Origin: Moniliophthora roreri
Taxonomy: Eukaryota; Basidiomycota; Agaricomycetes; Agaricales; Marasmiaceae
Length of the DNA stretch: 64,000 bases
Direction: 5' to 3'
Assembly (NCBI GenBank): GCA_001466705.2
Contig: LATX02000193.1
Coordinates: forward strand, 62,001 to 126,000
A program made the translations under genes and the position numbers. This document shows positions 10,713 through 21,477 of the stretch, in pieces; positions within the stretch are counted from its first letter, which is position 1; each line of letters starts with the position of its first letter. The notes beneath the pieces are model-generated. The model had not been told where the DNA came from and ran no database searches. It saw nothing but the letters and a program-made list of their open reading frames with translations.

Positions 10713-13700
10713 TCAGCGTAAATTGTGTGCGATCTTATACTCCAGATATAATTCCATCGAATGTTTTAGGCCTGCCGGTTTCAACCATTGATTATGTGAA
10801 GAATCATAGCCTTTCCAGGAAGCTAGGTATTCTTTTGGGGGTTGATTCTTCTTCTTCGGTTGATGCCCAATGATGGCCTCGACTTCATACTCTTCTTGTC
10901 CTTCGACTATATCTGGGGGTGGTTCCAGAAAATTGGGTCCGTGGACGTCGGTTTCCTTGAATGGTGATAAGAGACCAGCGTGGAAAACGGGGTGAATTCT
11001 CCATTGGAATGGGAGTTTCAGCCTGTACGTCACGGGTCCTAAGACTTCTGTAATTTTGAAAGGTCCCTTGCGTTTTGGGGATAGTTTGGGAGATGGGTAC
11101 CCCAAAGACAGGTTCTTTCCTTCCAACCAGACCTTCTGACCTTTTTCGAATTTATTCAAATCTTTTCCACTTCTCTCTTTCACCCTTCTTGCTGCAATGT
11201 CCAATAGGGCTGATGTTTCTTCTCTTAACTTCTTCAATTCAGCCACTCTTTTCTCCACAGAGGGAACCGTTGTTTTCTCAAAAACAGTGGGAAGAGGTCG
11301 GGGGTGATATCCCATCATGAGATAGAAAGGGGAGTTTTTTGTGACCGAATGCATCTGGGTATTATGCGCAAATTCGGCAAAGTGAAGGAGATCTTTCCAT
11401 TTTGTCTGTTCTTTAGCGCAAAAGAACTGAAGAAAAATTTCTACTTCTTGATTGACCCTTTCAGTTTCTCCATCCGTTTGAGGATGGTAAGCGGTACTTA
11501 GCATTTGTTTTATCCCCAATAATTTTCCCATCTCTCTGAAGACTTCAGCTGCAAATCTTGGGTCTCGATCCGAAATAATTTTGTCGGGTAATCCGAAGCG
11601 CTTGTAGACATGTTGGAAAAGTAGCTCTGCCGTATCCGTTGCATCGATCTTCTTGTGACATGGGATGAAAATTACCCCCTTCGTAGCTGCATGGTCGACC
11701 ATGACCAATATCGAATCGCAATCTGTGATCTTGGGTAGATCTGTGATTAAATCCATTGATATGATTTGGAAGGGTAACACATCTTTGTGACCTCCAATGG
11801 GTTGTATAGGTGTTCGCGTGGGGTGTGTGTTCACTTTCATTTGTTGGCATGCAGTGCACCCATCAACAAATGATTTGATGAACTTTGTCATTCCTGGCCA
11901 CTAATAATCGCGCTGCACCTGATCCACTGTGTTCCACTGTCCTGGATGTCCATGTGGTAATGCTTTGTGAATGGTTTTGACAATGAGCCTTCGCAGTGTC
12001 AGGTCGTTTGGTACATAGATCCTGTCTTTGTAAAACAATAGATTACCCTCGGTTTGCCAGTCTTGTAAGGAAGATTTGATCGGTGGCATCCTCTTTTCGA
12101 TGAGGCTCTCTATGGTCATTTGAAGGAATTCGTCGCTTGGTAAGGCTCCCTCCAACATCGTTTTCAGCTCTGTATCAATCACGTTAACAAATAGCCTATC
12201 TGGTAACATGACGATGTCTTCGTTGTCGTTTTCTTCTTCATCCACTAGATCCGGTCGTCGTGAGAGAGCATCTGATTGAACCATTTTTGTTCCTGGAACA
12301 TGCACCAATTGAAGGTCGAATTGAGTCAAGTATAGGCTTAGTCTAGCCTGTCGTCTGTTCAACTTCTGTGCAGTTCGGAAGTAAGTAAGGTTCTTGTGAT
12401 CTGATAGAACCGTCACCGGGTGTGCTCCTCCAAGGAGGTAATGTTCCCAAGCTTTGAGGGCGTTCACGATCGCTAGGAGTTCTCAATCGTAAATCTCGTA
12501 ATTTCGCTCAGTTGAGGTGAAAGCGTGCGAGATGTATCCGCATGGGTGAAGTTCTCCGTCAGGTCCTTGTTGTTTCAACACTGCTCCTGTGGCCCATTTT
12601 GATGTGTCTGCTTCAATAATAAACGGCTTCTCGTCATCCGGCATTTGTAAGATGGGTCGTTGTAGGAATTTCGCTTTCAAAACGTTGAACACGATGTCTC
12701 GTGTTTTGGTCCATTCAAATTTCGTGTCCTTTTTCGTCAACTCATGTAAAGGTCGCGCCAGTTCCGCGTATTTTCCTATGAACTTGCGATAGAAATTTGC
12801 AAACCCGAGGAACGATCGCACACCTTTGATTGTTTTGGGTGCTTCCCAATCCTTGATTCCTGCCAGTTTCGTTTCGTCCATCGATATATGTCCCGGAGTA
12901 ATGACCATTCCCAAGAAGAGCATTTTCGCGACTTCGAATTCACACTTCTCTGGTTTGAGATATAGATCATTTTCTCGTAATCGTTCCAGAACATGTCTCG
13001 TGTGAAGTCGATGGATGTTGATCTCGTCAGAGAATATCAAGATATCGTCCATGTAAACCACGCACCAACCCTCATCGATGAAGTCTTTGAGGATGTTGTT
13101 CATGAATGCTTGGAATGTTGCCGGGGAATTCGTTAAACTGAAGAACATAACCGTGGGTTCGAACAGTCCTCAAGGCGTTTTGAATGCTGCCTTCCATTGG
13201 TCACCATCTTTGATCCATATGTTATTGTATCCGTTATGTAGATCCAATTTTGTAAAGACTTTTGCCAATTTTAATTTGTCCACGAGATCTGTGACCAATG
13301 GTAGGGGATAGCAGTTCTTGATCGTTCCGTTATTCAAGTCTCGGTAATCCTGGCAAGGTTGTAGTGCTCCTGCTTCTTTCTTGGCTACAAAGAAGAAAGG
13401 AGATGCCATCGGGGATTTCGACGGTCGGATATATCCTTTGCATAAGTTCTCATCCAAGAATTTATCTTGTTCGATCTGCTCTTTTGGCGATAGAGAGTAG
13501 ATCTTGCAATCTCGTGGTTTGAAATCTGGTTTGAGGTCAATTGCATGGTCGTATGGTCAGGAAGGTGGGAATCGTTCAGCTTTCTTCTTTTCGAATCAAT
13601 CTGAATAATCAGAAAGATATGAGGCGAGAAGCTCTTCTAATGGTTTCGCCTTGGTCTCGTGAGCTTGTGCCAGTACCTGAGAGGCGGACAACTTAGCATT

Positions 13701-14226
13701 AATTTGGACTTCATCACTATCTTCTTCCCCTTGAATGAAAGATCCGATCAGCACTTCATCATCTTCAACGTCATCCAATATTCCTGTGTCGAGTTTCTTG
13801 GTTTCTTCGAAGATTCCGATAAATGGCTTCATCTGTCGTTTGACCATAATCTTTCGCCTGGGTTGAAAATAGATTACTCCGGTAACCCAATTGATATCTG
13901 GGTTGTGATCTTGGAGCCATGGTAGTTCTAAAATGATTCGTTTGGGTCCGAGTTCTGAGATCAATAAAGTTTCTTTCATTGATCTATCTCCAATCGTGAT
14001 GTCGATTGTGACGGAGTGTGTAATCCATCCAACCTTGTTCCGGGTTCCATCGACGTTGAAAACTTTGATGGGTTTTTCTAATTTCGTCCAGGGTTTCTTG
14101 ATTTTTCGTGCTTCTTCTTCACAGATGAAGCGTCCACCAGCACCTGAATCGATCAGGGCTCTTGTTTTGACGATTTCTGTCCCGACGTTGTATTGAATAG
14201 GAATTCACATAGAGTTTCGATTTAAC
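10713..14226 (-). pseudogene. pol: pol of Gypsy element 1: protease, RT, RNase H, integrase, chromodomain
   Basis: A single reading frame interrupted only by stops. In order: aspartic protease with ALIDSGAGGRFI (about 14165) and a later ILELPWL; reverse transcriptase with [11 protein letters not shown] (about 13260) and the catalytic YMDD (about 13060); RNase H with EADTSKWATGAVL (about 12600) and LSDHKNLTYF; integrase zinc region and core with D at MDLITDLPK, ISDRDPRF and the E in the TDGETERVNQ region (11891-11300); then a chromodomain-like end (EYEVEAIIGH...YLASWKGYDSSHNQWLKP, about 10850). Stops lie at about 14213, 13596, 13559, 13170, 12483 and 11901; most fit CGA-to-TGA or TGG-to-TAG. 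The integrase-chromodomain part (11891-10713) is open for 392 codons. Confidence 0.92.
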
Positions 14227-14251
14227 TTAGCTAGTACAACGTTCGAGATTG

Positions 14252-15571
14252 TTATGGCAGGTGGTAAGAGCGTCGGCCTCTTCCACCTCTTCAAAAACCC
14301 TCTTTTCCCATGAGATCAAAGATCTCCTCTTGTTCTCCTTCTCCTTGTTCAGCAATAAGCGCTCAGATCTTTGTGAAAGCCTCTCGTGGCGAGAGCTTCT
14401 TTGGTTCGTATTTTGGTGGTGGGGTTTGTTGTGCTTGTCCTTTGGTAGGACAATCTCGTGAGACGTGACCGGTCTTAGCACAACGAAAACACTTCCCTGC
14501 AACCATGTAATCCTTCCTATCTGATTCCGACAATAATCATCCAACCGTAACTTCTTTTTCCTTTCGAGCGATCTTCGGCTTGATCGGCTCTCTCTTCTTC
14601 CTATTGGCCATGACCAATTTGTATTGGTTGTCGTATTTGATGGCTAACTTGTACCATTCGTCCAAAGTCTCAGGCTCTCCGTCCATTCGGAGCATGATCT
14701 TGTTCTGGAGAGATTTCAGGAGTCCTTCCCTAAAGAATCTCATCAGGGCTTCGTTGTCATACTTGGTATCCATCGCGATGAGACGGAATTGATTGACGTA
14801 TTCATCAGCTCTATCCATCATCCTGATTTGTTTGATCTTGGCCTGCGCTTCTCTGACAACGTTGACGGGTTGCCATTCATTTCGGAATCTCTGTTTGAAA
14901 CTACTCCAAGTTTCTTTGGCAGCCTTCTTCTTTTCTTCGGGGTCGTCGTCTTTGGGAAAGAGCTTCATCGTCTCCCTCTGCTTCCATTCACTAGTGTTCC
15001 CTTTAACCAGCGACAAGACAAGCATCTTCTTCTTTTCGTCGGTGTTCGCCTTGACTGGATTCATTGCGAAGTAAAGTTCGAGGTCAAGGAGGAAGCAGTG
15101 GGTGTCCGATTGTTTGCCCAAAAAGGGGTCCGGCGTCGGTCCCTTACTGGCTTCATCTTTCTTGTCATCGATTGTCTGGAGTACGGCTGTAGAAATGGTC
15201 TGGGCCTATTGTTCGTCGGTGTCGTCATGTTCTACTTTTGGTTTGACATCCGAAGCAGCGGCAGCGCTTCCACTGGGAGTCGTCATTTCTGGTGTCAGTG
15301 TATGGAAGATATTTCAGTAATCGTCAAATGGATCAGTTTCGGAAGACTTAGCTTCGATTTCTGTTCTTTCTTGTTGGAGACTTTCGACTGCTCCTCTCCG
15401 CTGACTACGAGTAATTCGGCGCGGGGTCTGTTCGGGGTCGGGGTTCAGTAACTGTTCAGCTACTTCGAGTTGATCGTCGAGATCGGCTTCTTCGGCTGCC
15501 GTAAAGGGAGCCCTCGGGGGAGTCGTGTTTCGATAAGCGGTGATGCCTAAACCTGGGTAGGTCGGCAACAA
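14252..15571 (-). pseudogene. gag: gag of Gypsy element 1
   Basis: Starts at 15571 (MLPTYPGLGITAYRN), continues in the same frame through 15121-14537, a typical retrotransposon Gag domain (LELYFAMNPVKANTDEKKK ... TWSSFKQRFRNEWQPVN ... MRFFREGL), and reaches a CCHC zinc knuckle at about 14490 (KCFRCAKTGHVSRDC). In-frame stops occur near 15314 (TGA), 15220 (TAG), 14537 (TGA), 14365 (TGA) and 14280 (TGA). Each is one C-to-T change from CGA or CAG. The junction with pol is unclear because more than one frame looks coding between 14350 and 14220. Probably a gag-pol fusion originally. Confidence 0.88.
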
Positions 15572-15590
15572 TCAGCTTGACCTTTTGTTA

Positions 15591-16207
15591 TGTTACTTGC
15601 GCAGCAACAACAACAACTCAACAACCACTATGATGTAGCAGCGCTAAGTTGACTAAAGGATCAAGTTCGAGTTCGAGTTCTCTAGCTTTCACTAAAGTTC
15701 TGAGAGGTCGGTCAAAGTGAGCAAGAGTTCCAAAGGATTAACTAGGTCAAGCTGAGGTAGCTTAGACCTTCAAACTATCTACTTATACAACGATTGTATC
15801 TACTAGTTTGCATACAATCTGCAAGGTCGATATCGTTTGTTTAGTAAATAGAGTGTGCCTTTGACGACTTAGTAAATAGGAACATGACATCAGAAATGAT
15901 GTCGAGGAAGTAAAAATAAATATGATGATACAATAAGCGATGTCGAAGATGACATCGTATCATAAATAGAAAAAGAAAGAAACGAATAGAATAATGATAT
16001 CATACTGATGTCGTGAATGACATAGTGATGACATCTTAAATAGAGAGGAAGGCATGAAGTCGGAAAAGGGGACTAGGAAGGTGGATATGTCCAGATGTTA
16101 ATGAGAAGCATAGGTAAAGAAAGAAAACTAGCACTCAGAGGTGCTAAAGTGTCAAAGCAAGAAATAAGAGAAGGAAAAAGATTGTCTGTTCATGAACGAC
16201 TGTAACA
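15591..16207 (-). repeat. 5' LTR of Gypsy element 1
   Basis: 617 bp with perfect terminal inverted TGTTAC...GTAACA. Contains several short inverted motifs of the form GACATCA..TGATGTC around 15880-16040, shared with the other LTR. Directly followed by 35 bp of host sequence and the N at 16243. Confidence 0.9.
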
Positions 16208-16243
16208 ACAAGAAGGTGACAGAGGCAGGACTGGGAAAGGAAN

Positions 16244-16929
16244 TTCAAGCAGCCCAGAGCTCCTTATGACTCAGCCCATGGGTTTTGATGGGTTGCATCT
16301 TGTAGAGTTTCTAATTCTCCTCAAAATGAGCCCAAGGTCATCCAAATTGGTTAAGAATTAAAAGAGATATGTTCAAAACATTTTTTACACAGCTCAATGT
16401 CTATTCATCAAAAATCAATCCCTCTACAGTATGATTACTGCACCACAGGTCAAATACCTGGATCCTTGGATCATATGAATCTGAAGCTCTGAATATACAA
16501 CAGAGATATACCAAACTTGTTGCAAGTATATCTCAATTAGTTCTTTACCAATTGGATCATTTTGAGCTCATTTTAAAGGGAATTTGAAGCTATGACATAA
16601 TCTTAAAACTGACAAATATCTGCAGGTCAACTCATGATGAGACTCAATTCAAGCTGACCCCAACAGCCAACAGTACAAGGAGCAGGCTTAATGAAGTTGC
16701 AATATTCATATTTTCTACTACTTACCATTACAAGTCACATATCTTTGTTTTTGTTGCTAGCTTGATGCTATAACAAAACTCCTCCTAGTCAGAAGAAAAT
16801 GGAATAGTGATTTTAGTCTATAAGCTAGGTGTTCTGATTGAGACTTCACACCAATACCTGTAATTATGTTTTAAAAAATTGCTTCACAATAACAGTGGCC
16901 ACACACCTGTGCACCAAGTTTCCTAGAAC
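16244..16929. repeat. Segment A, left part of the segmental duplication
   Basis: Matches 29912-31470 (segment B) almost base for base, starting TTCAAGCAGCCCAGAGCTCC. Segment B carries an extra 867 bp Mutator-like element; here the empty site AATATCTGC lies at 16615-16623. AT-rich, no coding potential seen. Ends at the N at 16930. Confidence 0.85.
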
Positions 16930-16930
16930 N

Positions 16931-18002
16931 GTCTGTCATAGTGATTGCTGAACCTGAAGGTTCAGCTGTATATGACAACACTCACATGAGCAAAATTGTC
17001 AACACTAGTAAATACCTATATATGTATAACTTCATGTGCCTCATGGGTAATTTTGTCTACAATACCAAACACCTTTCACTTTCTTGTCTTTGCCTCTTAT
17101 GTCTATGTTTGTTTCCAGAATCACTGTCCCATTTTCTGTTTATACATCTTAGTTTTTGACAAGATTACCTCGACATGTTTCAGCTTCTAATAGCTCAATA
17201 CTCTTGACAGTAAAGGTCTCTGTTAAAGGACTTGTCCTTTATGGCATTCTCCACTTTCATCAAACCACTACCATGCTGGCCTCAGTAGATAGTATAAGTA
17301 TTAGAGCTTGCTTATTTTTCTGTTTTTCCTACTACATGACCAACAACTCGATATGAGCTACTATATCAAGATTCTTTAGTAGCAGTATGGGCCTGTGAGG
17401 AGCCCACCAGAGGCAGGGTGATGAGCAGGCACCATGCTTATTTTATCTGTTATCCTACTACATTCCTCTGGGAGCTGCAAAATTCTTTACTCTAGAAAAA
17501 CCTTATGTCTCTGCCTTGTATTTTTTTGTAGTATAGATGTAGTATAGATTTCATGCAAGTATCTACTTCAGGTTCAGCTCCTGCCTCAACAAGGCCCAAT
17601 CTCATGTGATTTGAAAAGTATACATTATCCTGTTTATACAGAAAATAAGCTTGCAGCAGCTGGCCTAACTTTCCCACATGCATTCTGGCTTATTCTTCAC
17701 CATTTCTGTCTGCATTTTTTGCAGCCATTTTAAATTTGTGCTAGAAATACCTACTGTTGATGGAACTTATATATAATATTATTACCAGTTTCGGGCCAGC
17801 CTTAAGAGTATACATTGGCCTAACAAAGGCTCTAAACTTGCAAAAAGAAGCCAAATGAGAAATACTTACACAGAAAATGCTTTCTAAACTTCCTTTACAA
17901 GATAAATATTTATTTTCATGTTCAAGAGGATGGACCCTTTTTTATCTTTCTGCTTTCCACCTTCTTAGCTTTTTTTTTTTGCAGAGAACCATTATCTAAA
18001 GC
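16931..18002. other. AT-rich non-coding stretch; right part shared with segment B
   Basis: From about 17560 to 18002 the sequence is similar to 29310-29700 (for example the TATTGGCC..AACAAAGGCT..AAACTTGCAAAAAGAAGC block). 16931-17560 contains short open frames only and nothing I recognise. Confidence 0.5.
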
Positions 18003-18230
18003 TACATCAGCAAAATGGACACCTAAATATATTGGAATAAAATGAGTGAAATACATTATAATGGCCAAAATACATTATAATCATTATAGTGTATTTTAAT
18101 GTAATATAATTGTTGTTCCTTTATTTTAATGGATTAAAATGAAGCAAAATGGTTATAATGTATTTCAGCCATTATAATGCATCGGCCCCACCTGGGGGTC
18201 GGGGACAAAAAGAAATAATGTTTATTTGTT

Positions 18231-18322
18231 GCAACACCCGTGAGTCAAACCCTCAACCTCAAGGTGGATTAGTCAGCAACCTTGGCTGATGCAGAGTGCT
18301 CAAGACCACTGTACCACAGTGC
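18231..18322 (-). repeat. tRNA(Ser)-derived, SINE-like sequence
   Basis: On the minus strand an A box TGGTACAGTGG (18316-18306) and a B box GGTTTGACTC (18251-18242) lie about 55 bp apart. Between them CTGACTAATCCACCTTGAGG resembles the anticodon arm of a serine tRNA. The acceptor stem does not pair, so it is not a tRNA gene. Best read as a tRNA-derived SINE head or a captured tRNA relic inside the TA-flanked element. Confidence 0.6.
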
Positions 18323-18499
18323 CATGTACTTACCACCACACATAGTGCAATATATCCCCTTACTCAAAAGACCTATCTCCACCCCCTTGCTGTTTCTATT
18401 GATCAAATCCCCAACCAAAAGCTTCCCTTCACTTTATAGAGTCCTCTCCCTGTCCTCTGGAAGGCATAAAAACGCACTGTTTTGATTGCCTCTGTTACA

Positions 18500-18690
18500 A
18501 TCTATTTTACTACATTATAATAACTCTGTCTCATTTTATTGCATTTTAATACACTATAATAATACCATCCCATTTTATTGCATTTTAATGTACTATAATA
18601 ATACCATCCCATTTTATTGTATTTTAATGGATTATAATAACACCAGTCTCATTTTAATGCATTTTAATGTATTGTAATAGCATTGCTTGA
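18500..18690. repeat. 39 bp minisatellite, about 4-5 units
   Basis: The block CATTTTAAT recurs at 18542, 18581, 18620 and 18660. Each unit contains TATAATAATACCATCCCATT. It lies in the right half of the TA-flanked element. Confidence 0.85.
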
Positions 18691-19476
18691 TTTTAATCTA
18701 TTACAATGGACTAAAATCAGCAAAATACATTATAATTTATTATATTTAGGTGTCCATTTTGCTGATGTACCTATAATGCTTCAGCAGTAAGTTATATCTT
18801 TGTTTTTGTCACTAGCTTGATGCTATGACAAAACTCCTCCTGGTCAGAAGAAAATAGAATAGTGATTTTAGTCTATAAACTAGGTGTTCTGATTGAGACT
18901 TCTCACCAATACCTGTAATTATGCTTTAAAAAATTGCTTCCACAACAACAGTGGCCACACACCTGTGCACCTTTTCTAAAACCCAAATGGTTTCTGAAGG
19001 ATAAGGAATGAAATTGTCAATAGGACACTGCTGAAAGATTTTGCATTAGAGCCATAGGGAATCTGTTTAATGAACACTGAGACAATATTGAATGAGCTGG
19101 CCACCCATCAGGATGCAGTGAGATAGCCATGGATTATCCTTTATTATAGCTGCCAAATTATTCAATTCAACTTGTAGTATATGTTTGTGCTTCAAGCTCC
19201 AAGGGCTACTTTTGCCAATGGTATCTTGGGAATCAAAAGCCAGTGTTAGGAATCTGATTGCCGGATTCAACACTGACATATAAGTTACTAAGGACTTTGC
19301 AACAGATCACAAGAGTTTTCCCCTCCTTGTCAACTAGTATGTACATATATATGTAGAGATGCAAAAGCTGGGAATACATATCTATCAATCAACTAAAGAA
19401 CTTCAACTATTCAAGCGTCGCGCAAGTCAATGAACTCCTTCTGAAGACTCAAGTCAGCTAGTACTCCCTTCAAAAG

Positions 19477-20347
19477 TCAGAAACTGAATACGAACCAGCT
19501 TGTGCTTATCGTGTGTCCAGCCCCTACAGCAGAATTTGACCTTTGCTCCAGCAGATACATACCCACGCAGAAGCATCCACCATTGAGGACGAAGAACACT
19601 GGCTCACGCCATGTTCTTGTCAAGGCTGAACTGCTTGGGCCATGAAAAGATGTACCCGTTGGACCCTCCCTGCACAAATATGACTGAACCCCGTAAAAGT
19701 CATTCCCATGCTCCAACCGCCCCATGTTCTCCAACTTTTCGCGATCGCTTGGACCCATTCCACAGAGTTGCACCATGTTCGGTAGTTCTTCAAGGAAATT
19801 CGACTAACGCTGACGACGTCAAATCGATGCTGGATCGGAACGTTCATCTGGCCTTTATGACAGATACACATGTAAAGGAAGGAGCGTCGTTCCTCGTGAG
19901 GTTTGTTTCTAAACCATCCCGAGGCGATAGCGCAGTTCTTGAGCGGTGCATCGTAGTACTCGGTCCAGGCCCACAAATCTTCCAAGGCGCTCGGAATGCC
20001 CGAGTTTCTGGTAATTTCCTCCCGTGCACTTTTGAGGTATTTGCACATGGGCTTGTGGATATCCCAGTCTGCCTTTTGGCATTCTTTGCTCTTGAAAAGA
20101 ACATTCAAAGTCAATATAGAGCATTTGAAAACGGAAAACGACGACAATGTACACAGTATTTGGTGAATTGGCAGCCAGCGCACTGGAGAAGCTTTGCGTG
20201 ATGAGAACAACTGAACGTCAAGCACTTGTTGCACTTTGAGTGCGTATGCGCGACAGGGCCGTCGTGGAACATTGGGAAATTGGACGACACTATTCCGTCG
20301 CGAAGGATTTTGTCCAAAAGTCGCTTGTCGCGTGTCTGGGTAGCCAT
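19477..20347 (-). pseudogene. MYND-finger gene A1 (frameshifted)
   Basis: Starts at 20347 (MATQTRDKRLLDKILRDG). The zinc ligands are HSKCNKC, LLQCAGC, KYC, then after a 61 bp intron (GTACAT...TCAAG) SKECQKADWDIHKPMC: C-x2-C...C-x2-C...C-x3-C...H-x3-C, a full MYND finger. The following region (IPSALEDLWAWTEYYDAPLK) is shared with all four copies. Against copy B2 it has a single-base deletion near 19795, another near 19680 and a deletion of about 40 bp near 19530, so the C-terminal half is out of frame. MYND domains bind short proline-rich peptides; the partner is unknown. Confidence 0.75.
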
Positions 20348-20512
20348 TCGAGGTCGAAGCTGAGCTCAAAAGTTGAGAGTAGAATGCGGAGTAGGGTGAA
20401 AGGTGAGATATCGGCAATGTGGTAGGCTACGGAGAATTGTTGCGGAAGGAGAGGAAGAAGGGAATGATGCATCAATGCAGAAAAACAAAAACCAAGACAA
20501 GCCTTGTTCAGC

Positions 20513-21124
20513 TCTTCCCATACGTTCCGCCGTACCGCGGTTTTCCCTTGTCCCCGGCGAAAGTTGATCAAAAGGGAATCGACAGACAGCGGTAACGTCA
20601 AACCTGCGCTGGACCGGCAGGTCAAATTGACCTTTGTGGCGAAGAAGAACAAAGAGGACTGTACGCCTTTCTTCGTGTGGATTTTCCTTGAGGAAGCAAG
20701 AGGCAATGGCACAGTTTTTGAGAGGAGCATCGTAGAATTCGATCCATGCCCATAGATCCTCAAGTGCGTTTGGAATGCCAGAAAGAGCTGATATCTCCTC
20801 TCGTTCTTCTTTGAGGCGCCTACACATGGCTTTGTGAGCAGGCCAGTCGGCTTTTTGACATTCTTTACTCTGTTCTCGACGATAGTGAGTGAGGCGAAAA
20901 TGATGAGAGACAAAATTTATACTTACGCAGTACATGATAAAATTACAGCCAGCACAGCGAAGGAGCTTGACATTGTGAGAGCGGCTCATCTTGAGACATC
21001 GTCCGCATTTCGAATGAGTATGCGCGACAGGACCATCATCGTGGAACATGGGCAGTTTGGAAGATGCGACTCCATCGCGACAAATCTTGTTCAATCGTGC
21101 ATCAAGTGTGAGGCGGTGAATCAT
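20513..21124 (-). pseudogene. MYND-finger gene A2 (C-terminus deleted)
   Basis: ATG at 21124 (MIHRLTLDARLNKICRDG). MYND ligands CGRC, LRCAGC, MYC, then SKECQKADWPAHKAMC after a 57 bp GT-AG intron (GTAAGTATAAATTTTG...). The sequence is parallel to B1 as far as TAERMGRAEQG, then jumps at 20513 into the upstream region of A1. Compared with B about 540 bp are missing, with GTTCAGCT/GTTCAACT at the break points. Confidence 0.75.
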
Positions 21125-21189
21125 GATGTGAAATACGAGTAATAGTAAAAGGCAAGATGATGGAGGAAGAAGATAAGAGTTAGAGAGGC

Positions 21190-21477
21190 GCACAAGATAC
21201 CGTTCTCACGCCATGCGAACTCGCTCGTTCGCTAGTTTTATCCTGAATATAGTATGTATTTGAGTATAGTAATGCTCGTATGCTAATAGTGTGTACATAA
21301 AGTAGTCTGTTATCTAACCATACAAGTAGTCCGTTTCCTATCCAAGAGTCCAAAATTCCAAAACTCAGTTGACCACCGGCCCCTACCATTCTTCACAAAG
21401 CGTTGGATGAGTCGGAACCGTTCCCAACATTTTCCTGGCCTTCTTCGCTACCTTACAACGATCAACCTAGTGTTCAT
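21190..21477. other. Intergenic region of segment A
   Basis: Closely matches 34060-34369 in segment B. Contains no open frame of note; presumably the MYND-A2 promoter and the 3' end of the membrane-protein pseudogene. Confidence 0.5.

Larger units (their letters stand above)
8568..16207 (-). mobile_element. Full-length chromodomain Ty3/Gypsy retrotransposon (7.64 kb)
   Basis: Two 617 bp LTRs enclose, on the minus strand, gag, protease, reverse transcriptase, RNase H, integrase, a chromodomain and an extra zinc-knuckle ORF. Inside the 3' LTR (+ side of 9184) the minus strand reads GACGGGGGTAA just before TGTTACAG, a plausible polypurine tract. The expected primer-binding site next to the 5' LTR (TAACAAAAGGTCAAGC) does not match the initiator-tRNA type. 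Gag and pol carry about ten in-frame stops, so the copy is dead. No convincing 5 bp target duplication is visible (ATATA before, ACAAG after). Order and chromodomain place it with chromoviruses. Confidence 0.93.
18005..18767. mobile_element. TA-flanked inverted-repeat element (763 bp)
   Basis: The ends are perfect inverted repeats of about 27 bp, CATCAGCAAAATGG followed by ACACCTAAATATA, and TA is duplicated on both sides (18003-18004, 18768-18769). The paralogous empty site in segment B reads AAAGCTACCTACAATGG at about 29694, with a single TA. TA duplication suggests a Tc1/mariner-type mechanism. No transposase is encoded. The interior holds a tRNA-like promoter region and a 39 bp tandem array. 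Confidence 0.8.

Noticed and set aside
8563..16212. 5 bp target duplication of Gypsy element 1
   Set aside because: ATATA on the left and ACAAG on the right do not match under any shift I tried; the left LTR tip is also mutated.
18231..18322. Candidate tRNA-Ser gene on the minus strand
   Set aside because: A and B boxes are good, but the acceptor stem does not pair and the sequence sits inside a transposable element; called SINE-like instead.
19611..20201. 196-codon plus-strand frame opposite MYND-A1
   Set aside because: Antisense shadow of the MYND gene; the splice sites and zinc ligands are on the minus strand.
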